The notes under the pieces were generated by a model. The model made no database searches, was not told where the DNA came from, and saw only the letters and a program-made list of their open reading frames with translations. DNA of 64,000 nucleotides from Streptomyces stelliscabiei. GTDB lineage: Bacteria > Actinomycetota > Actinomycetes > Streptomycetales > Streptomycetaceae. A program made the translations under genes and the position numbers. Shown in pieces: positions 48,283 through 58,864 of this stretch. The stretch is taken from contig NZ_JADBGF010000001.1 of NCBI RefSeq assembly GCF_014873495.1, positions 3,472,001 through 3,536,000 on the forward strand, given 5' to 3'. Within the stretch, counting starts at the first letter, position 1; each line of letters opens with the position of its first letter.

Positions 48283-50219
48283 GACGTCCCCTCGGGTGTC
48301 CGGGTGCCGCCGACGGCGGCCCGGTTGTCGGTGTGTCCGTGCGGTACGGCGGCCGGCGGACCGCCGGGTGCGTGGGTGCGCGGGGTGGCACCGCCGGGTG
48401 CGTGGGTGCTCCGGGCGTCACCGCCGGGTGCGTGGGTGCTCCGGGCGTCACCGCCGGGTCCCCCGGTGTCCCGCTCGGTGGTCCCGCCCAGGGTGAACGG
48501 GATCAGGGAGAACAGCTCGCCCGCCTCCCGCGCGGCCCGCAGCCGCTCCAGCAGCGCGGGGTAGGCGTCGGGGTCCCCCGCGTCCGGCTCGCCCAGCTTC
48601 ACCAGCAGGCGGTCGAGGGCGGGCCACAGCCACACCCCGTCGCGCCACAGCTCCCCGGTGCGTCCGGCGTCCGCCGCCCGGTGGTTGTACGTCCACAGGC
48701 CGAGGCAGGCGGCGCCCGCCAGGCACAGGCCGTAGCTCCGGGCCACGTCGAAGGCGGCGGGCGGGACGTCGGAGACCACGGCGCGGTGCGCGTCCATCGC
48801 CTCGTGGACCCGGCCGGTCACGGCGAGCAGTCGCTCCGCCGCCCCGAGCGCGCCCTTGAGTTCCGGCCGCCGGGCGGCCTCGGCGCGCAGTGCCGCGACC
48901 GACGTCGGCAGCGTCGCCATGATGCCGCTGCCGCGCCGGGCCACGAGGGAGAGCCGTGCCGGGTCCAGCGGGGGCAGCGGGGTGGCCAGGTCGAAGGCGC
49001 GGACGGCGCCCTCCGTGTCGCCGCCGCCGCGCAGCCAGCCCCGCGACAGCGAACGGAACTGGTTGACCAGGGAGTTGAGGTTGACCAGGGTGTTGCCGTC
49101 GAAGAGGCCGACGATGCGGTGGTCGCGGTCGACCTTCTGGAACATGCCCCGGGCGTGGACGTCCTTCAGGAAGGCCCGGGCGCCGAGCAGCCGGGTCAGC
49201 TCGCCGATCACGCCCTCGGTCCCGGTGGGCACCAGGTACTTGGTGACCGCGGCGGCCACGCTCAGCTCGTCGGGGACGGTGTGCACGGACCGGGCGGCGA
49301 CCGTGGCCAGTGCCTCCCCGGCCAGGACGTCCGCCGCGGCCGAGGCGAGCACGTGCCGTGCCTGCGGCAGGTCGATCAGCCGCCGTCCGAACAGCTCGCG
49401 CCGCTCGGCGAAGTCCAGGGCGATGCCCAGCGCGTGGTCGGCCGCGCCCAGCGACAGCGAGGCGCACATGGTGCGGGTGAGCTGGAGGGCCTTGAGCACG
49501 GTCTCGACGCCGCCGCCCTCCCCGCCGACCGCCGCGTCCGCCGGGACCGGGGCGCCGTCGAGGACGATCCCGCTGATGTCGGCGCCCCGGATGCCGTGCG
49601 TGCGGATCTTGTCCACGTGCCGGTAGTGCTCCCCCTCGGTCAGCCGCCGCTTGTCGACGAGCAGCACGGTGAAGCCGCGCGGCCCGCCGTCCTCGGAGGT
49701 GCGGGTGAGCACCGACAGGAGGCTGCCCCGGGTGGCGTTGTTGATCAGCCACTTCTCGCCGCTGACACGCCAGCCGCCCGCGGGGTCGGCCTCGCACCGC
49801 ACGTCCCCGGCGAGCAGGTCGCTGCCGTGGGCGCGCTCGGTGAGGGCCAGGGAGACCGGCACCCCGGCCCGGATGTCCGCGGCCAGGCCGCGGGCCTGCT
49901 CGGGGGTGCCGGAGATCCAGACGCAGACCCCGCCCAGATAGGTCTTGCCGTGGCCGACGGCGACGGTCAGATCGCGGCGGGCCACCACCCGCATGACCTG
50001 CATCACGGTCTCGTAGTCGGTGAGCCTGCCGCCGTACTCGGCCGGGATGTAGAACTCCTGCAGCCCCCAGCCCTCCAGCAGCCGGCAGAGGTCGGCCGGG
50101 AACTCCTCGTTCTCGTCCAGTTCCAGGCTGCGGGCGTGGGAGAAGACCGTGCCGGGGGCCTCGGGGTCGCCGAGCAGCGACTCCAGCTCCTGCGCGACTC
50201 TGTAGGGAGGATGGTCCAC
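48276..50219 (-). CDS. Acyl-CoA dehydrogenase-like protein 2, with repeat tail
   Basis: A 647-residue ACAD-fold protein. The FAD loop is VSLALTERAHGSDLLAGDV (about residue 130), close to the consensus, and WLINNATRGSLLSVLTR follows. The C-terminal helical domain includes DFAERRELFGRRLIDLPQAR. The last ~55 residues carry 10-residue repeats ending in STHAPGG. The GTG at 50219 is 3 nt beyond the FAAL stop. Paired ACADs with FAAL and ACP are known from the ramoplanin and enduracidin clusters, where they make dienoyl side chains; a similar 2-enoyl or 2,4-dienoyl starter is inferred here. Confidence 0.82.
   Translation of the reverse strand: MDHPPYRVAQELESLLGDPEAPGTVFSHARSLELDENEEFPADLCRLLEGWGLQEFYIPAEYGGRLTDYETVMQVMRVVARRDLTVAVGHGKTYLGGVCVWISGTPEQARGLAADIRAGVPVSLALTERAHGSDLLAGDVRCEADPAGGWRVSGEKWLINNATRGSLLSVLTRTSEDGGPRGFTVLLVDKRRLTEGEHYRHVDKIRTHGIRGADISGIVLDGAPVPADAAVGGEGGGVETVLKALQLTRTMCASLSLGAADHALGIALDFAERRELFGRRLIDLPQARHVLASAAADVLAGEALATVAARSVHTVPDELSVAAAVTKYLVPTGTEGVIGELTRLLGARAFLKDVHARGMFQKVDRDHRIVGLFDGNTLVNLNSLVNQFRSLSRGWLRGGGDTEGAVRAFDLATPLPPLDPARLSLVARRGSGIMATLPTSVAALRAEAARRPELKGALGAAERLLAVTGRVHEAMDAHRAVVSDVPPAAFDVARSYGLCLAGAACLGLWTYNHRAADAGRTGELWRDGVWLWPALDRLLVKLGEPDAGDPDAYPALLERLRAAREAGELFSLIPFTLGGTTERDTGGPGGDARSTHAPGGDARSTHAPGGATPRTHAPGGPPAAVPHGHTDNRAAVGGTRTPEGTSC
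48361..48460. repeat. 30-nt tandem repeat in the end of the second dehydrogenase gene
   Basis: Copies at 48361-48390 (divergent), 48391-48420 and 48421-48450 (identical), and a partial copy after that. In frame they encode a 10-residue Gly/Asp/Ala/His/Pro unit (GGDARSTHAP) at the protein's C-terminus. Confidence 0.85.
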
Positions 50220-50222
50220 GGC

Positions 50223-52037
<1,815 letters not shown>

Positions 52038-52140
52038 CGTCTTTCCCCTCGCCTCGAAGCGACTCGTATCGCGTTGACATCGGTCGGCCCGGTCGGGCCG
52101 ACTGTCCGCCGGACCCGTCGTCCGATCGTCGGGTCCGTCT

Positions 52141-52157
52141 CTAAAGCCCCTCTTGCG
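52141..52157 (-). promoter_or_regulatory. Putative SARP box, site 7 (upstream of FAAL)
   Basis: Minus strand CGCAAGAGGGGCTTTAG: half-sites GCAAG and TTTAG 11 bp apart, the same half-sites as site 1. It falls in the 127-nt gap before the FAAL gene. Confidence 0.55.
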
Positions 52158-52164
52158 GCCGGCG

Positions 52165-52497
52165 TCACTCCCGCCGGCCGGGGCCGTCCTCCACCCGTCC
52201 GTGCCTCTCCAGCTGCGCCCACAGCTCCCGTTCGCGCGGGGAGAGCGGGACATCGGCGACCAGGCGCTCGGGGTGCGCGGGCGGCGGCTCGTCGAGCGGG
52301 AGCACGCCGGCCGGTCTCCCGGGGCCCGCGTCGTCGAGCCACCACTGCTTGGCCTGCTCCACGGAGGCCGGCGGCACCATGCCGAAGATGACGGCGAGCG
52401 CCCCGAAGCCGTCCACGAAGAACGTGACGACGCCCTTGCGGATCCGTCGCGCCGCCGGGCGCGCGGACCACCACCCGCTGCCGGGCGAAGCGGCCAC
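52165..52497 (-). CDS. 110-residue protein of unknown function
   Basis: The GTG at 52497 is 10 nt after the FkbH stop. The protein has a basic N-terminus, a hydrophobic central stretch (VVTFFVDGFGALAVIFG) that could be one membrane helix, and a C-terminal segment PPPAHPERLVADVPLSPRER followed by a short helix. Small Streptomyces proteins with a similar HPERL-x-x-DVPL ending are found near biosynthetic genes; I think this may be the DUF6059 group but cannot confirm it. Function unknown. It is co-transcribed with FkbH. Confidence 0.6.
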   Translation of the reverse strand: MAASPGSGWWSARPAARRIRKGVVTFFVDGFGALAVIFGMVPPASVEQAKQWWLDDAGPGRPAGVLPLDEPPPAHPERLVADVPLSPRERELWAQLERHGRVEDGPGRRE

Positions 52498-52507
52498 GCC
52501 GGCCGCC

Positions 52508-54466
52508 TCAGGACGAGCGCCGGGTGAAGTCCGTCCGCAGACGGACGTGCACCGGCGCCGCCGGCAGGTGTTCCTCGGACAGGTCGTGCCGGAACGACAC
52601 GGTGCCGTCGGCGTCCTCGCGCGTCTCGGCGAAGCCCAGCGACGGGTACAGACCGCGCACCCGGTGGTTCTTGGCCGTCGGACGGTAGCGGGCGTACACG
52701 GCGCCCGCCCCCCGGGCCCGCGCCTCGCGCAGCACGGCGGCCAGGCAGGCCTGCTCGATGCCGCGCGCGAACACCCGGCAGCTCAACAGCATGTTGTCGA
52801 TGTGCCAGCCGCCGCCGTCCGTCCCGCCGTCCGTGCCGACGCCGCTGACCAGGACCGCTCCCACCAGTCCGTTGTCCCCGAACCGGTCGGCGGAGCGGAT
52901 CGCCAGCACCAGGGCGTCGGCGGACTCGTGTTGGGCCCGCACATCGGCCTGCTGGAGCCGCTCGGTGGTGAGGTTGAACTGGTTGGTGCGCAGCGTCACC
53001 TGCGAGACCCGCGGGATCTCGTGGTCGCGCGGGGGCGAGAGCGAGACCTCGACGCCCAGTTCGGCGAGGTATTCCTCCATGGAGTCCGCGCCCTCCAGGA
53101 GGTCCTGGCGGGCCACCTCGGTGCGGTACTGCGTCGAGCGGGCCCGGTCCTCGGCGGTCAGCTCCCGTACGTCGAACCAGCCGTCGGCCAGCAGCCGTTC
53201 GATGTGCAGGGCGGGTTCCTCGTCGAGCCGGACCACGGCGACGCCGGGCAGGCTGCGGGAGACCAGACCGCACTCGAAGGGCGAGTCGTCGGCGAAGACG
53301 AAGCTGTCCACGCCGAGGTTGAGCCGCTGGGCGATCTCCAGCAGGTTCCGGTCCTTGGGCTCCCAGTTGGCGGTGACCTGCACGAAGTCGGTCTCCCGCA
53401 GAGCCATGTCGGGGTGCTCGCGCAGCACGGCGCGGACCGGCTCGATGTCGTTCTTGCTGCACACCGCCAGCAGCACGCCCTGCGCGCCGAGCTGCCCGAC
53501 GGTCTTCTGGAACCGGCCGAACGCCTCGCCCCGGTAGGTGGTGGCGGCGGCGATGCCGTCCGGGCCGTCGTCGCCGAGGATGCCGTCCCACAGGGTGTTG
53601 TCCAGGTCGACCACCAGCACCTTCTTGCTGCGCCCGCGCAGCACCCGGGCCAGGTGACCGATCTCCCGGGCGTACCCGGCCAGGAGTTCCTCGCCGAACT
53701 GCACCTTGGCGTAGGCGGCGAGCCGGGGCTCGTTGACCGGGCCGCTGGAGGCGACCAGCGGTTCGAGGTCGACGACGTGGACGCGCTCGTGCACGACGGC
53801 CAGCCGCAGCAGGCCGGCGTTGAACTCCCGCCAGATCACCCCGAGCCGGGCCCTGGAGCGGGCGTCGACCAGGCGGCGCAGATGGCCGCGCAGCAGGGGG
53901 ACGGTGTTGAGGACCAGGGTGCCGCCACCGCGCGTGACGTAGCGCTCCACCAGCGAGCTGATCAGGTTCAGCTTCCCGGCGGTGACGCGCTGGACGTCCT
54001 CCACCAGCCAGGGGTGCGGGAGTTCACCGAAGACGATCTCGGCGTCCAGCACGCACAGCGCCAGATCGGCGTCGTACATCTCGCTGCCGGTGTTGTGCAG
54101 ATCGCGGCGCCAGGAGTCGTAGTCGCCCTCGTGCAGCGTCGACAGCAGGCCGTGCCGGGCGAGTTCGGCGGTCAGCGGGGCGGTGAGCCCGCTCAGGGTG
54201 GAGCCGCCGGTGACGGCGACGGTGATCGTCTCGGTGCCGGGGTGCTCGCGCAGCACCTCGTCCCGGTCCAGCCGGGACAGCAGCTGCCCGGCTCGCGCCA
54301 GGTCGGGTGCCGGAGGTCCGGCGGGGTCCCCCGCCGCGGCCAGTTCGGACAGCAGACCGGGCACCTCGTCGTACGCGTCGGCGAGGCGTCCTTCGGCATG
54401 GAGGGCGCGCAGCCGGTCCAGCGGTCCGGTCCGCTCGCCCACGGCGGTGCTCACAACCGTGGCCAT
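52508..54466 (-). CDS. FkbH-like glyceryl-ACP synthase (SGNH-like / HAD-IIIC / GNAT-like)
   Basis: A 652-residue protein. The N-terminal ~270 residues resemble the SGNH-like part of long FkbH proteins. The HAD core has VLVVDLDNTLWDGILGDDG (about 282-300), LLAVCSKNDI, and DSFVFADDSPFECGLV. The C-terminal ~150 residues are acetyltransferase-like (RVSQVTLRTNQFNLTTERLQ is the FkbH substrate motif; then DNMLLSCRVFARGIEQACL). FkbH proteins load 1,3-bisphosphoglycerate on a carrier and dephosphorylate it to glyceryl-ACP. The ATG at 54466 follows GGAGACACC. With the small ACP and KASIII it completes the tetronate C3 branch. A SARP-like box is at 54601. Confidence 0.9.
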   Translation of the reverse strand: MATVVSTAVGERTGPLDRLRALHAEGRLADAYDEVPGLLSELAAAGDPAGPPAPDLARAGQLLSRLDRDEVLREHPGTETITVAVTGGSTLSGLTAPLTAELARHGLLSTLHEGDYDSWRRDLHNTGSEMYDADLALCVLDAEIVFGELPHPWLVEDVQRVTAGKLNLISSLVERYVTRGGGTLVLNTVPLLRGHLRRLVDARSRARLGVIWREFNAGLLRLAVVHERVHVVDLEPLVASSGPVNEPRLAAYAKVQFGEELLAGYAREIGHLARVLRGRSKKVLVVDLDNTLWDGILGDDGPDGIAAATTYRGEAFGRFQKTVGQLGAQGVLLAVCSKNDIEPVRAVLREHPDMALRETDFVQVTANWEPKDRNLLEIAQRLNLGVDSFVFADDSPFECGLVSRSLPGVAVVRLDEEPALHIERLLADGWFDVRELTAEDRARSTQYRTEVARQDLLEGADSMEEYLAELGVEVSLSPPRDHEIPRVSQVTLRTNQFNLTTERLQQADVRAQHESADALVLAIRSADRFGDNGLVGAVLVSGVGTDGGTDGGGWHIDNMLLSCRVFARGIEQACLAAVLREARARGAGAVYARYRPTAKNHRVRGLYPSLGFAETREDADGTVSFRHDLSEEHLPAAPVHVRLRTDFTRRSS

Positions 54467-54600
54467 GGTGTCTCCATTCACTGAATCGCCCGTCGCTCGG
54501 CCCTCCCGGTCCCCCGGGAGCACCGACGCGGGTCCGCACCCCATCCCGGACACGGACCCACCACCACTGCCGGTGGCCGTCCCGAGCGTGCCGAGCGCGT

Positions 54601-54617
54601 CTTAAGCGCCCCTTGAG
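54601..54617 (-). promoter_or_regulatory. Putative SARP box, site 8 (upstream of FkbH)
   Basis: Minus strand CTCAAGGGGCGCTTAAG: half-sites TCAAG and TTAAG 11 bp apart, 135 nt before FkbH. TCAAGGG is close to the heptamer reported for ActII-ORF4-type SARPs. It could also act on the divergent LAL gene at 54752. Confidence 0.6.
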
Positions 54618-54751
54618 CGCTCGGACGGCGCGGGACCTCGGACCGGCGGCCCGCCGTGTGACATCCGTCCGTTCCGTTGCGCCGGCGCGGTGGTCACGAC
54701 GATCAACGGGAGATGATGATGTGTGGGGAAAGGTGAAGACAGGGGGCAACT

Positions 54752-57712
54752 GTGGGCGCCGATGGGGTAGTTGGGGACGGCGGGAACAGGGCCCCGTTGC
54801 TGGGCCGCTCCGCCGAGCTGGCCCGGTCGGACGCGCTGCTCGACCGTGCGGCGGGCGACGCGGGCGGCACGGCGGAGGGCGGGGAGTTCCCCGACGGCGG
54901 CCGTTCCCGGCTCGTCGACATCACCGGGGTGGCCGGCATCGGCAAGAGCCGGCTGCTCGGCGAGGTCTGCGCACGGGCGCGCCGGCGCGGCATGACGGTC
55001 CTGCGCGGCAGGGCCACGGAGTACGAGCGGCGGGTGCCCTTCCAGGTGTTCACCGACGCGCTCGCCCACCTCGGCCCCCGCGCCCTGGACGGCTTCCCGG
55101 AGGCCGACGCGGTGGCGCCCCTGCTGCAGCGCGGCGGCGCGGTCGACCGTTTCGCCCTGCACCGGTCCACGGCCGTCCTGCTCGCCCGGCTCGCCGCCCC
55201 GTCCGGGCTGCTGCTGGCCCTCGACGACCTGCACTGGGCGGACCCGGCGTCACTGGAGCTGCTGGACCATCTCGTACGGCATCCCGTGCACGCCCCCGTC
55301 GTCCTGGCCGTGACGCGCCGTGACCGCCAGAGTCCCGAGTCCCTGACCGCCGGGCTCACCCGAGGACGCGACACCGGCGCGGTCGTCGGACTCGCCCTGC
55401 GACCGCTGAGCGCACGCGACTGCGCCGAACTGGCCGGCCCCGGCCTGCCGCCCGCCGAGACCGCCGCGCTGTACGCCGCGAGCGAGGGCAATCCGTTCTA
55501 CTTCCTGACCCTCCTCCAGGCCCACCGCGCGGGTACGGCGCCCGGGTCCGCCGAGCCGCCCGGCCTCGGCACCCTGCTGCTGGACGAACTCACCGTGCTC
55601 ACCCCCGCCCGGCGCGGCATCGTGGAGGCGGTGGCCGTCCTGGGCGAACACGCCACCCCGGCGATGGTGGGCCGGGTGACCGGCCGCTCCGGCCCCGCGT
55701 TCGTCGACGACGTCCACGCGCTCACCCGCCGCGACCTGCTGCGCCCCACCCCACCGGGGCTGTTGACCCTGCGGCATCCGGTCGTGAGGACCCTCGTCCA
55801 CGAGAGCACGCCCTTCCTGAGGCGCGTCGAGATCCACCGGCTCGCCGCGCGGGAACTGGCCCGGGTGGGTGCCTCGGCCGCCGAGCGGGCCCACCATGTG
55901 GAACAGTCGCTGACCTCCTGGGACCCGGCGGCGGTGGCGGTGCTCGACGAGGCCGCCGCGCGCACCGCCCGCACGGCCCCGGCGAGCTGCGCCCACTGGC
56001 TCGATGTGGCCCTGCGCCACCTCCCGGACACTCCCGAACACGACGTCCGCAGGCGCGAGTTGGTTCTGAGGCGGGCCCGCGCGCTGGCCGCGTGCGGGGG
56101 CCTGCGCGAGAGCCGCACCCTGCTCCAGGAGCTGATCGCCACCCCGCAGGCGCCGCCCGACGACCCGGCCACCGGCGAGGACCAGGGCCTCAGGGTGCGC
56201 GCGGTCGTCCTGTGCGCGCTGGTGGAGCGTCATCTGGGGCGCTCCACCGAGGCCGTCGCACTGTTGCGCCGCGAACTGGCCCGCGGCCCCGCGCCGGCCC
56301 ATGTCGTCCGGCTCGGCCTGGAGCTGGGCTCGGCCGCGCCCCTGGACAGCGCCACCTCGTACGCCCAGGTGCGCACGGAGGTCGAGGCTGCCCTCGCGGC
56401 GGCCCGGTCGACGGGGGACGAGGTCGGGGAGGCGGGCGTCCTCTCCGTCGCCGCCCTGGGAGAGGCGTACGAGGGCGACATGAGCGCGGCGCACCGGCTC
56501 GCCCGGCAGGCCGCCGCCCTGGTCGACTCCCTGCCCGACAACGACCTCACCGCGCTGTGCGAACCACTGGCCCGGCTCGGCTGGGCGGAGGCGTTCCTGG
56601 AGCACTACCCCGACGCGGAGCGGCACGCCGAGCGCGGCCTCGACATCGCCCGCCGCAGCGGTCAGCTCTATGTCGTGCCCCATCTGCTGCTGTGCCTGTC
56701 CCACGTCCGGGTCCAGACCTGCCGGATCCCGTCGGCGCTGGAACTCGCCGACCGGGCCGAGGACGTCGCCCGCGGGATCGGCAGCGACCAGTTGCTCGCG
56801 TTCGTCCTGGCGAGCAGGGCCGCGGCGCTCGTCGCCGGCTGCCCGCCGGGCGATCCGCGCCCCCTGGCCGTCGCCGAGGAGGCGGTGGCCGCGGCCGGGA
56901 ACGGGGTCGACTGGTGGGCCTCCACGGCCTGGTGCATCTTCGGCTGGGCCGCGCTCATGGCCGGCGATCCGGTCCGCGCCAGGGACGCGATGCTCCGGGC
57001 CGGCGGCCCCGAACTGCAGCGCATCCAGCCCTCGATGCGGCCGCTCTACCTGGAGATCCTGGTCACGTCCGCTCTGGTGACGGGTCTGCCCGAGGAGGCC
57101 CGTGGCTGGGCCGAGCGGGCCCGTAAGGAGGCGGAACAACTGGGGCTGCCGATGCAGCGGGCCTCCGCGCTGCGCAGCAGCGCCCACCTGCCGCTGGCAC
57201 AGGGCGACACGGCAGCGGCGGCGGACCTGTTCGCGGAGGCCGCGGCGGAGAGCGCCCGCTGCGGCGCTGTCTTCTGGGAGGCCCACTCCCTGCTGCTCGG
57301 CGCCCCGCTGGAAGCGGCGGCGGGCCGGGGCCGGGACGGCACGCACGCCTGGCTCAGGGGGCGCCGGCTCGCCGAGGCGGGCGGCAGCGCCCTGCTGGTC
57401 GGCCTCGCCGACGCCACCCGTCCGCCCGGTGGTGGCGCCGAGGCCCCGTACGGTTCCCCGGACCGCGCCGACGTCACCGAACGGCTGGCCACGCTGACCG
57501 CCAGGGAGCTGGAGATCGCCGAGCTGGTGGCGCAGGGGCTCACCAGCCAGGCCATCGCGGACCGGCTCTACCTCAGCCGGCGCACCGTCGAGACCCATGT
57601 CTCGCGCACCTTCCGCAAGACCGGGGTCTCCTCGCGTACCGCCCTGGCCGGTCTGATGGCCCGCCGGCGCACCGGGAGCCGCTTCGGGGATGCCCGCGCG
57701 GGGCGGGAATGA
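54752..57712 (+). CDS. LAL-type LuxR family transcriptional regulator
   Basis: A 986-residue regulator of the large ATP-binding LuxR class. The AAA-like domain has Walker A GVAGIGKSRLLGE (about 58-70) and a Walker B-like LLLALDDLHWADPASLELLD. A long helical/TPR middle follows. The C-terminal LuxR helix-turn-helix is LTARELEIAELVAQGLTSQA followed by IADRLYLSRRTVETHVSRTF. The GTG at 54752 has AGGGGG upstream. It is divergent from the FkbH operon and is the usual kind of pathway activator at a polyketide cluster edge. Confidence 0.9.
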   Translation: MGADGVVGDGGNRAPLLGRSAELARSDALLDRAAGDAGGTAEGGEFPDGGRSRLVDITGVAGIGKSRLLGEVCARARRRGMTVLRGRATEYERRVPFQVFTDALAHLGPRALDGFPEADAVAPLLQRGGAVDRFALHRSTAVLLARLAAPSGLLLALDDLHWADPASLELLDHLVRHPVHAPVVLAVTRRDRQSPESLTAGLTRGRDTGAVVGLALRPLSARDCAELAGPGLPPAETAALYAASEGNPFYFLTLLQAHRAGTAPGSAEPPGLGTLLLDELTVLTPARRGIVEAVAVLGEHATPAMVGRVTGRSGPAFVDDVHALTRRDLLRPTPPGLLTLRHPVVRTLVHESTPFLRRVEIHRLAARELARVGASAAERAHHVEQSLTSWDPAAVAVLDEAAARTARTAPASCAHWLDVALRHLPDTPEHDVRRRELVLRRARALAACGGLRESRTLLQELIATPQAPPDDPATGEDQGLRVRAVVLCALVERHLGRSTEAVALLRRELARGPAPAHVVRLGLELGSAAPLDSATSYAQVRTEVEAALAAARSTGDEVGEAGVLSVAALGEAYEGDMSAAHRLARQAAALVDSLPDNDLTALCEPLARLGWAEAFLEHYPDAERHAERGLDIARRSGQLYVVPHLLLCLSHVRVQTCRIPSALELADRAEDVARGIGSDQLLAFVLASRAAALVAGCPPGDPRPLAVAEEAVAAAGNGVDWWASTAWCIFGWAALMAGDPVRARDAMLRAGGPELQRIQPSMRPLYLEILVTSALVTGLPEEARGWAERARKEAEQLGLPMQRASALRSSAHLPLAQGDTAAAADLFAEAAAESARCGAVFWEAHSLLLGAPLEAAAGRGRDGTHAWLRGRRLAEAGGSALLVGLADATRPPGGGAEAPYGSPDRADVTERLATLTARELEIAELVAQGLTSQAIADRLYLSRRTVETHVSRTFRKTGVSSRTALAGLMARRRTGSRFGDARAGRE

Positions 57713-57730
57713 GCGTGCTCCGGGTGCCCT

Positions 57731-57770
57731 CGGCGGTGGTCGGTGAGCCCCCGCGCACCGACCACCGCCG
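57731..57770. terminator. Bidirectional terminator, 15-bp stem
   Basis: Arms 57731-57745 and 57756-57770 pair perfectly around a 10-nt loop, between convergent genes. It probably marks the right limit of the cluster. Confidence 0.75.
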
Positions 57771-57788
57771 TCCCGGCCGGGAGTGTGC

Positions 57789-58646
57789 CTACCTGACGTC
57801 GACGTAGTCGCCGGGCGCCGTCGCGGAGCCGGTCGTGCCGGTGCCGGCGAAGACGAAGCGGTAGTAGCCGTCGGAGCCGGCCCTGGTGGTGGTGCTCAGG
57901 GTGCCGGTGCCGCTGGTCCTGACCGTCTTGAGGGTGGTGTAGGTGCTGCTGCCCCTCTTGCGGAACTGCAGCTTCACCGGCTGTTCCCCGTATCCCGCGT
58001 TCTTGCCGGTGCTCCAGTTGGCGCGGCTCAGCTTGCCCGTGACCGTGATGGTCCGGCCCGCTCTCACCGGCTCCGGGGAGGCGTTGGCGGTCAGCGCGGC
58101 GGCACGCTTCATCCGGGTCCGGGCGACGTCGTCGTCGTAACTGGCGTTCGCGTAGAGGTCGTAGGCGCCCAGGAAGAGTTTCCAGGTTCCCGCGGTGCCG
58201 TTGCCGTCCTTGAAGGCGACCGCGGGGTCGATGGTGAAGACCGTGGTGCAGCTGTAGCTGTAGCCGCCCTGGACCGGCGTCTCCGTGCAGGTGGGCAGGG
58301 CGTCCGACTCCAGGGCGCCGGTGATGGTGTCCGTGCTCGAACTGTCGGTGCCCTGCCACAGGAAGGCCTGCGTGAGGGCGACGCCCTCCTCGTCGAAGGC
58401 GGTGAACGTGACGGGGACGGCCTTCTTGCCCTTCACTCCGAGAACGATGTCCTTGCCCTTGTTGACGACCCCGTTCTTGAAGGTGGTGCCGCCCAGCGCG
58501 TCCTTCGGCCGGAGGCTCTGCGAGGTGACCGCTCGCAGATCCGTCGCCGCACCGGAGTGCTCCGCCGCCTGCGCGGCACCCGGAAGAACGAGCGCCGAGA
58601 GCACGACGGCGCCGGAGACGACGGTGGCCACAGTGTGTGTACGCAA
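57789..58646 (-). CDS. Secreted protein of unknown function
   Basis: A 285-residue protein. A signal peptide occupies about residues 1-28 (RTHTVATVVSGAVVLSALVL, cleavage after AQA). The mature part is beta-rich: an N-terminal domain with a disulphide candidate pair (PTCTET and YSCTTVF) and a C-terminal Ig-like or bacterial adhesion-like domain (RAGRTITVTGKLSRANWSTG, then VKLQFRKRGSSTYTTLKTV). The TTG at 58646 is chosen for GGGGGGAA 5 nt upstream and the signal peptide. Similar two-domain proteins of calcified or cell-wall-associated type are common in Streptomyces; no enzymatic motif is visible. It is probably outside the cluster. Confidence 0.65.
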   Translation of the reverse strand: MRTHTVATVVSGAVVLSALVLPGAAQAAEHSGAATDLRAVTSQSLRPKDALGGTTFKNGVVNKGKDIVLGVKGKKAVPVTFTAFDEEGVALTQAFLWQGTDSSSTDTITGALESDALPTCTETPVQGGYSYSCTTVFTIDPAVAFKDGNGTAGTWKLFLGAYDLYANASYDDDVARTRMKRAAALTANASPEPVRAGRTITVTGKLSRANWSTGKNAGYGEQPVKLQFRKRGSSTYTTLKTVRTSGTGTLSTTTRAGSDGYYRFVFAGTGTTGSATAPGDYVDVR

Positions 58647-58793
58647 GTGGTTCCCCCCATGATGAGGTCGGTCGGCCCTGCCGGACTGCCCCCGCGGCAA
58701 GGCCCGTTGATGTGGTGAAGAGACCGGCGCCCGCACGCGCGGTGTCCTCGTGAACGCAAGCAAACGGCACGGGGGTCAGGGGCGCGTCGGTAG

Positions 58794-58818
58794 GAGTACG
58801 TATTCCAGGTACGTACTC
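58794..58818. promoter_or_regulatory. 9-bp inverted repeat upstream of the secreted-protein gene
   Basis: GAGTACGTA and TACGTACTC flank TTCCAGG. It is A/T-richer than its surroundings, 150 nt before the secreted-protein start and just after the aminotransferase-fusion stop. It may be an operator or a small terminator. Confidence 0.4.
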
Positions 58819-58864
58819 GACCGGCCAACAGCCCGCCGTCCGCCCGGCCTTCGGATGTGCCGCG

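Noticed and set aside
52508..54466. FkbH as part of a methoxymalonyl-ACP pathway
   Set aside because: No O-methyltransferase or matching FkbG/I/K set is seen; the ACP, KASIII and E2-like neighbours fit glyceryl-ACP/tetronate use better.
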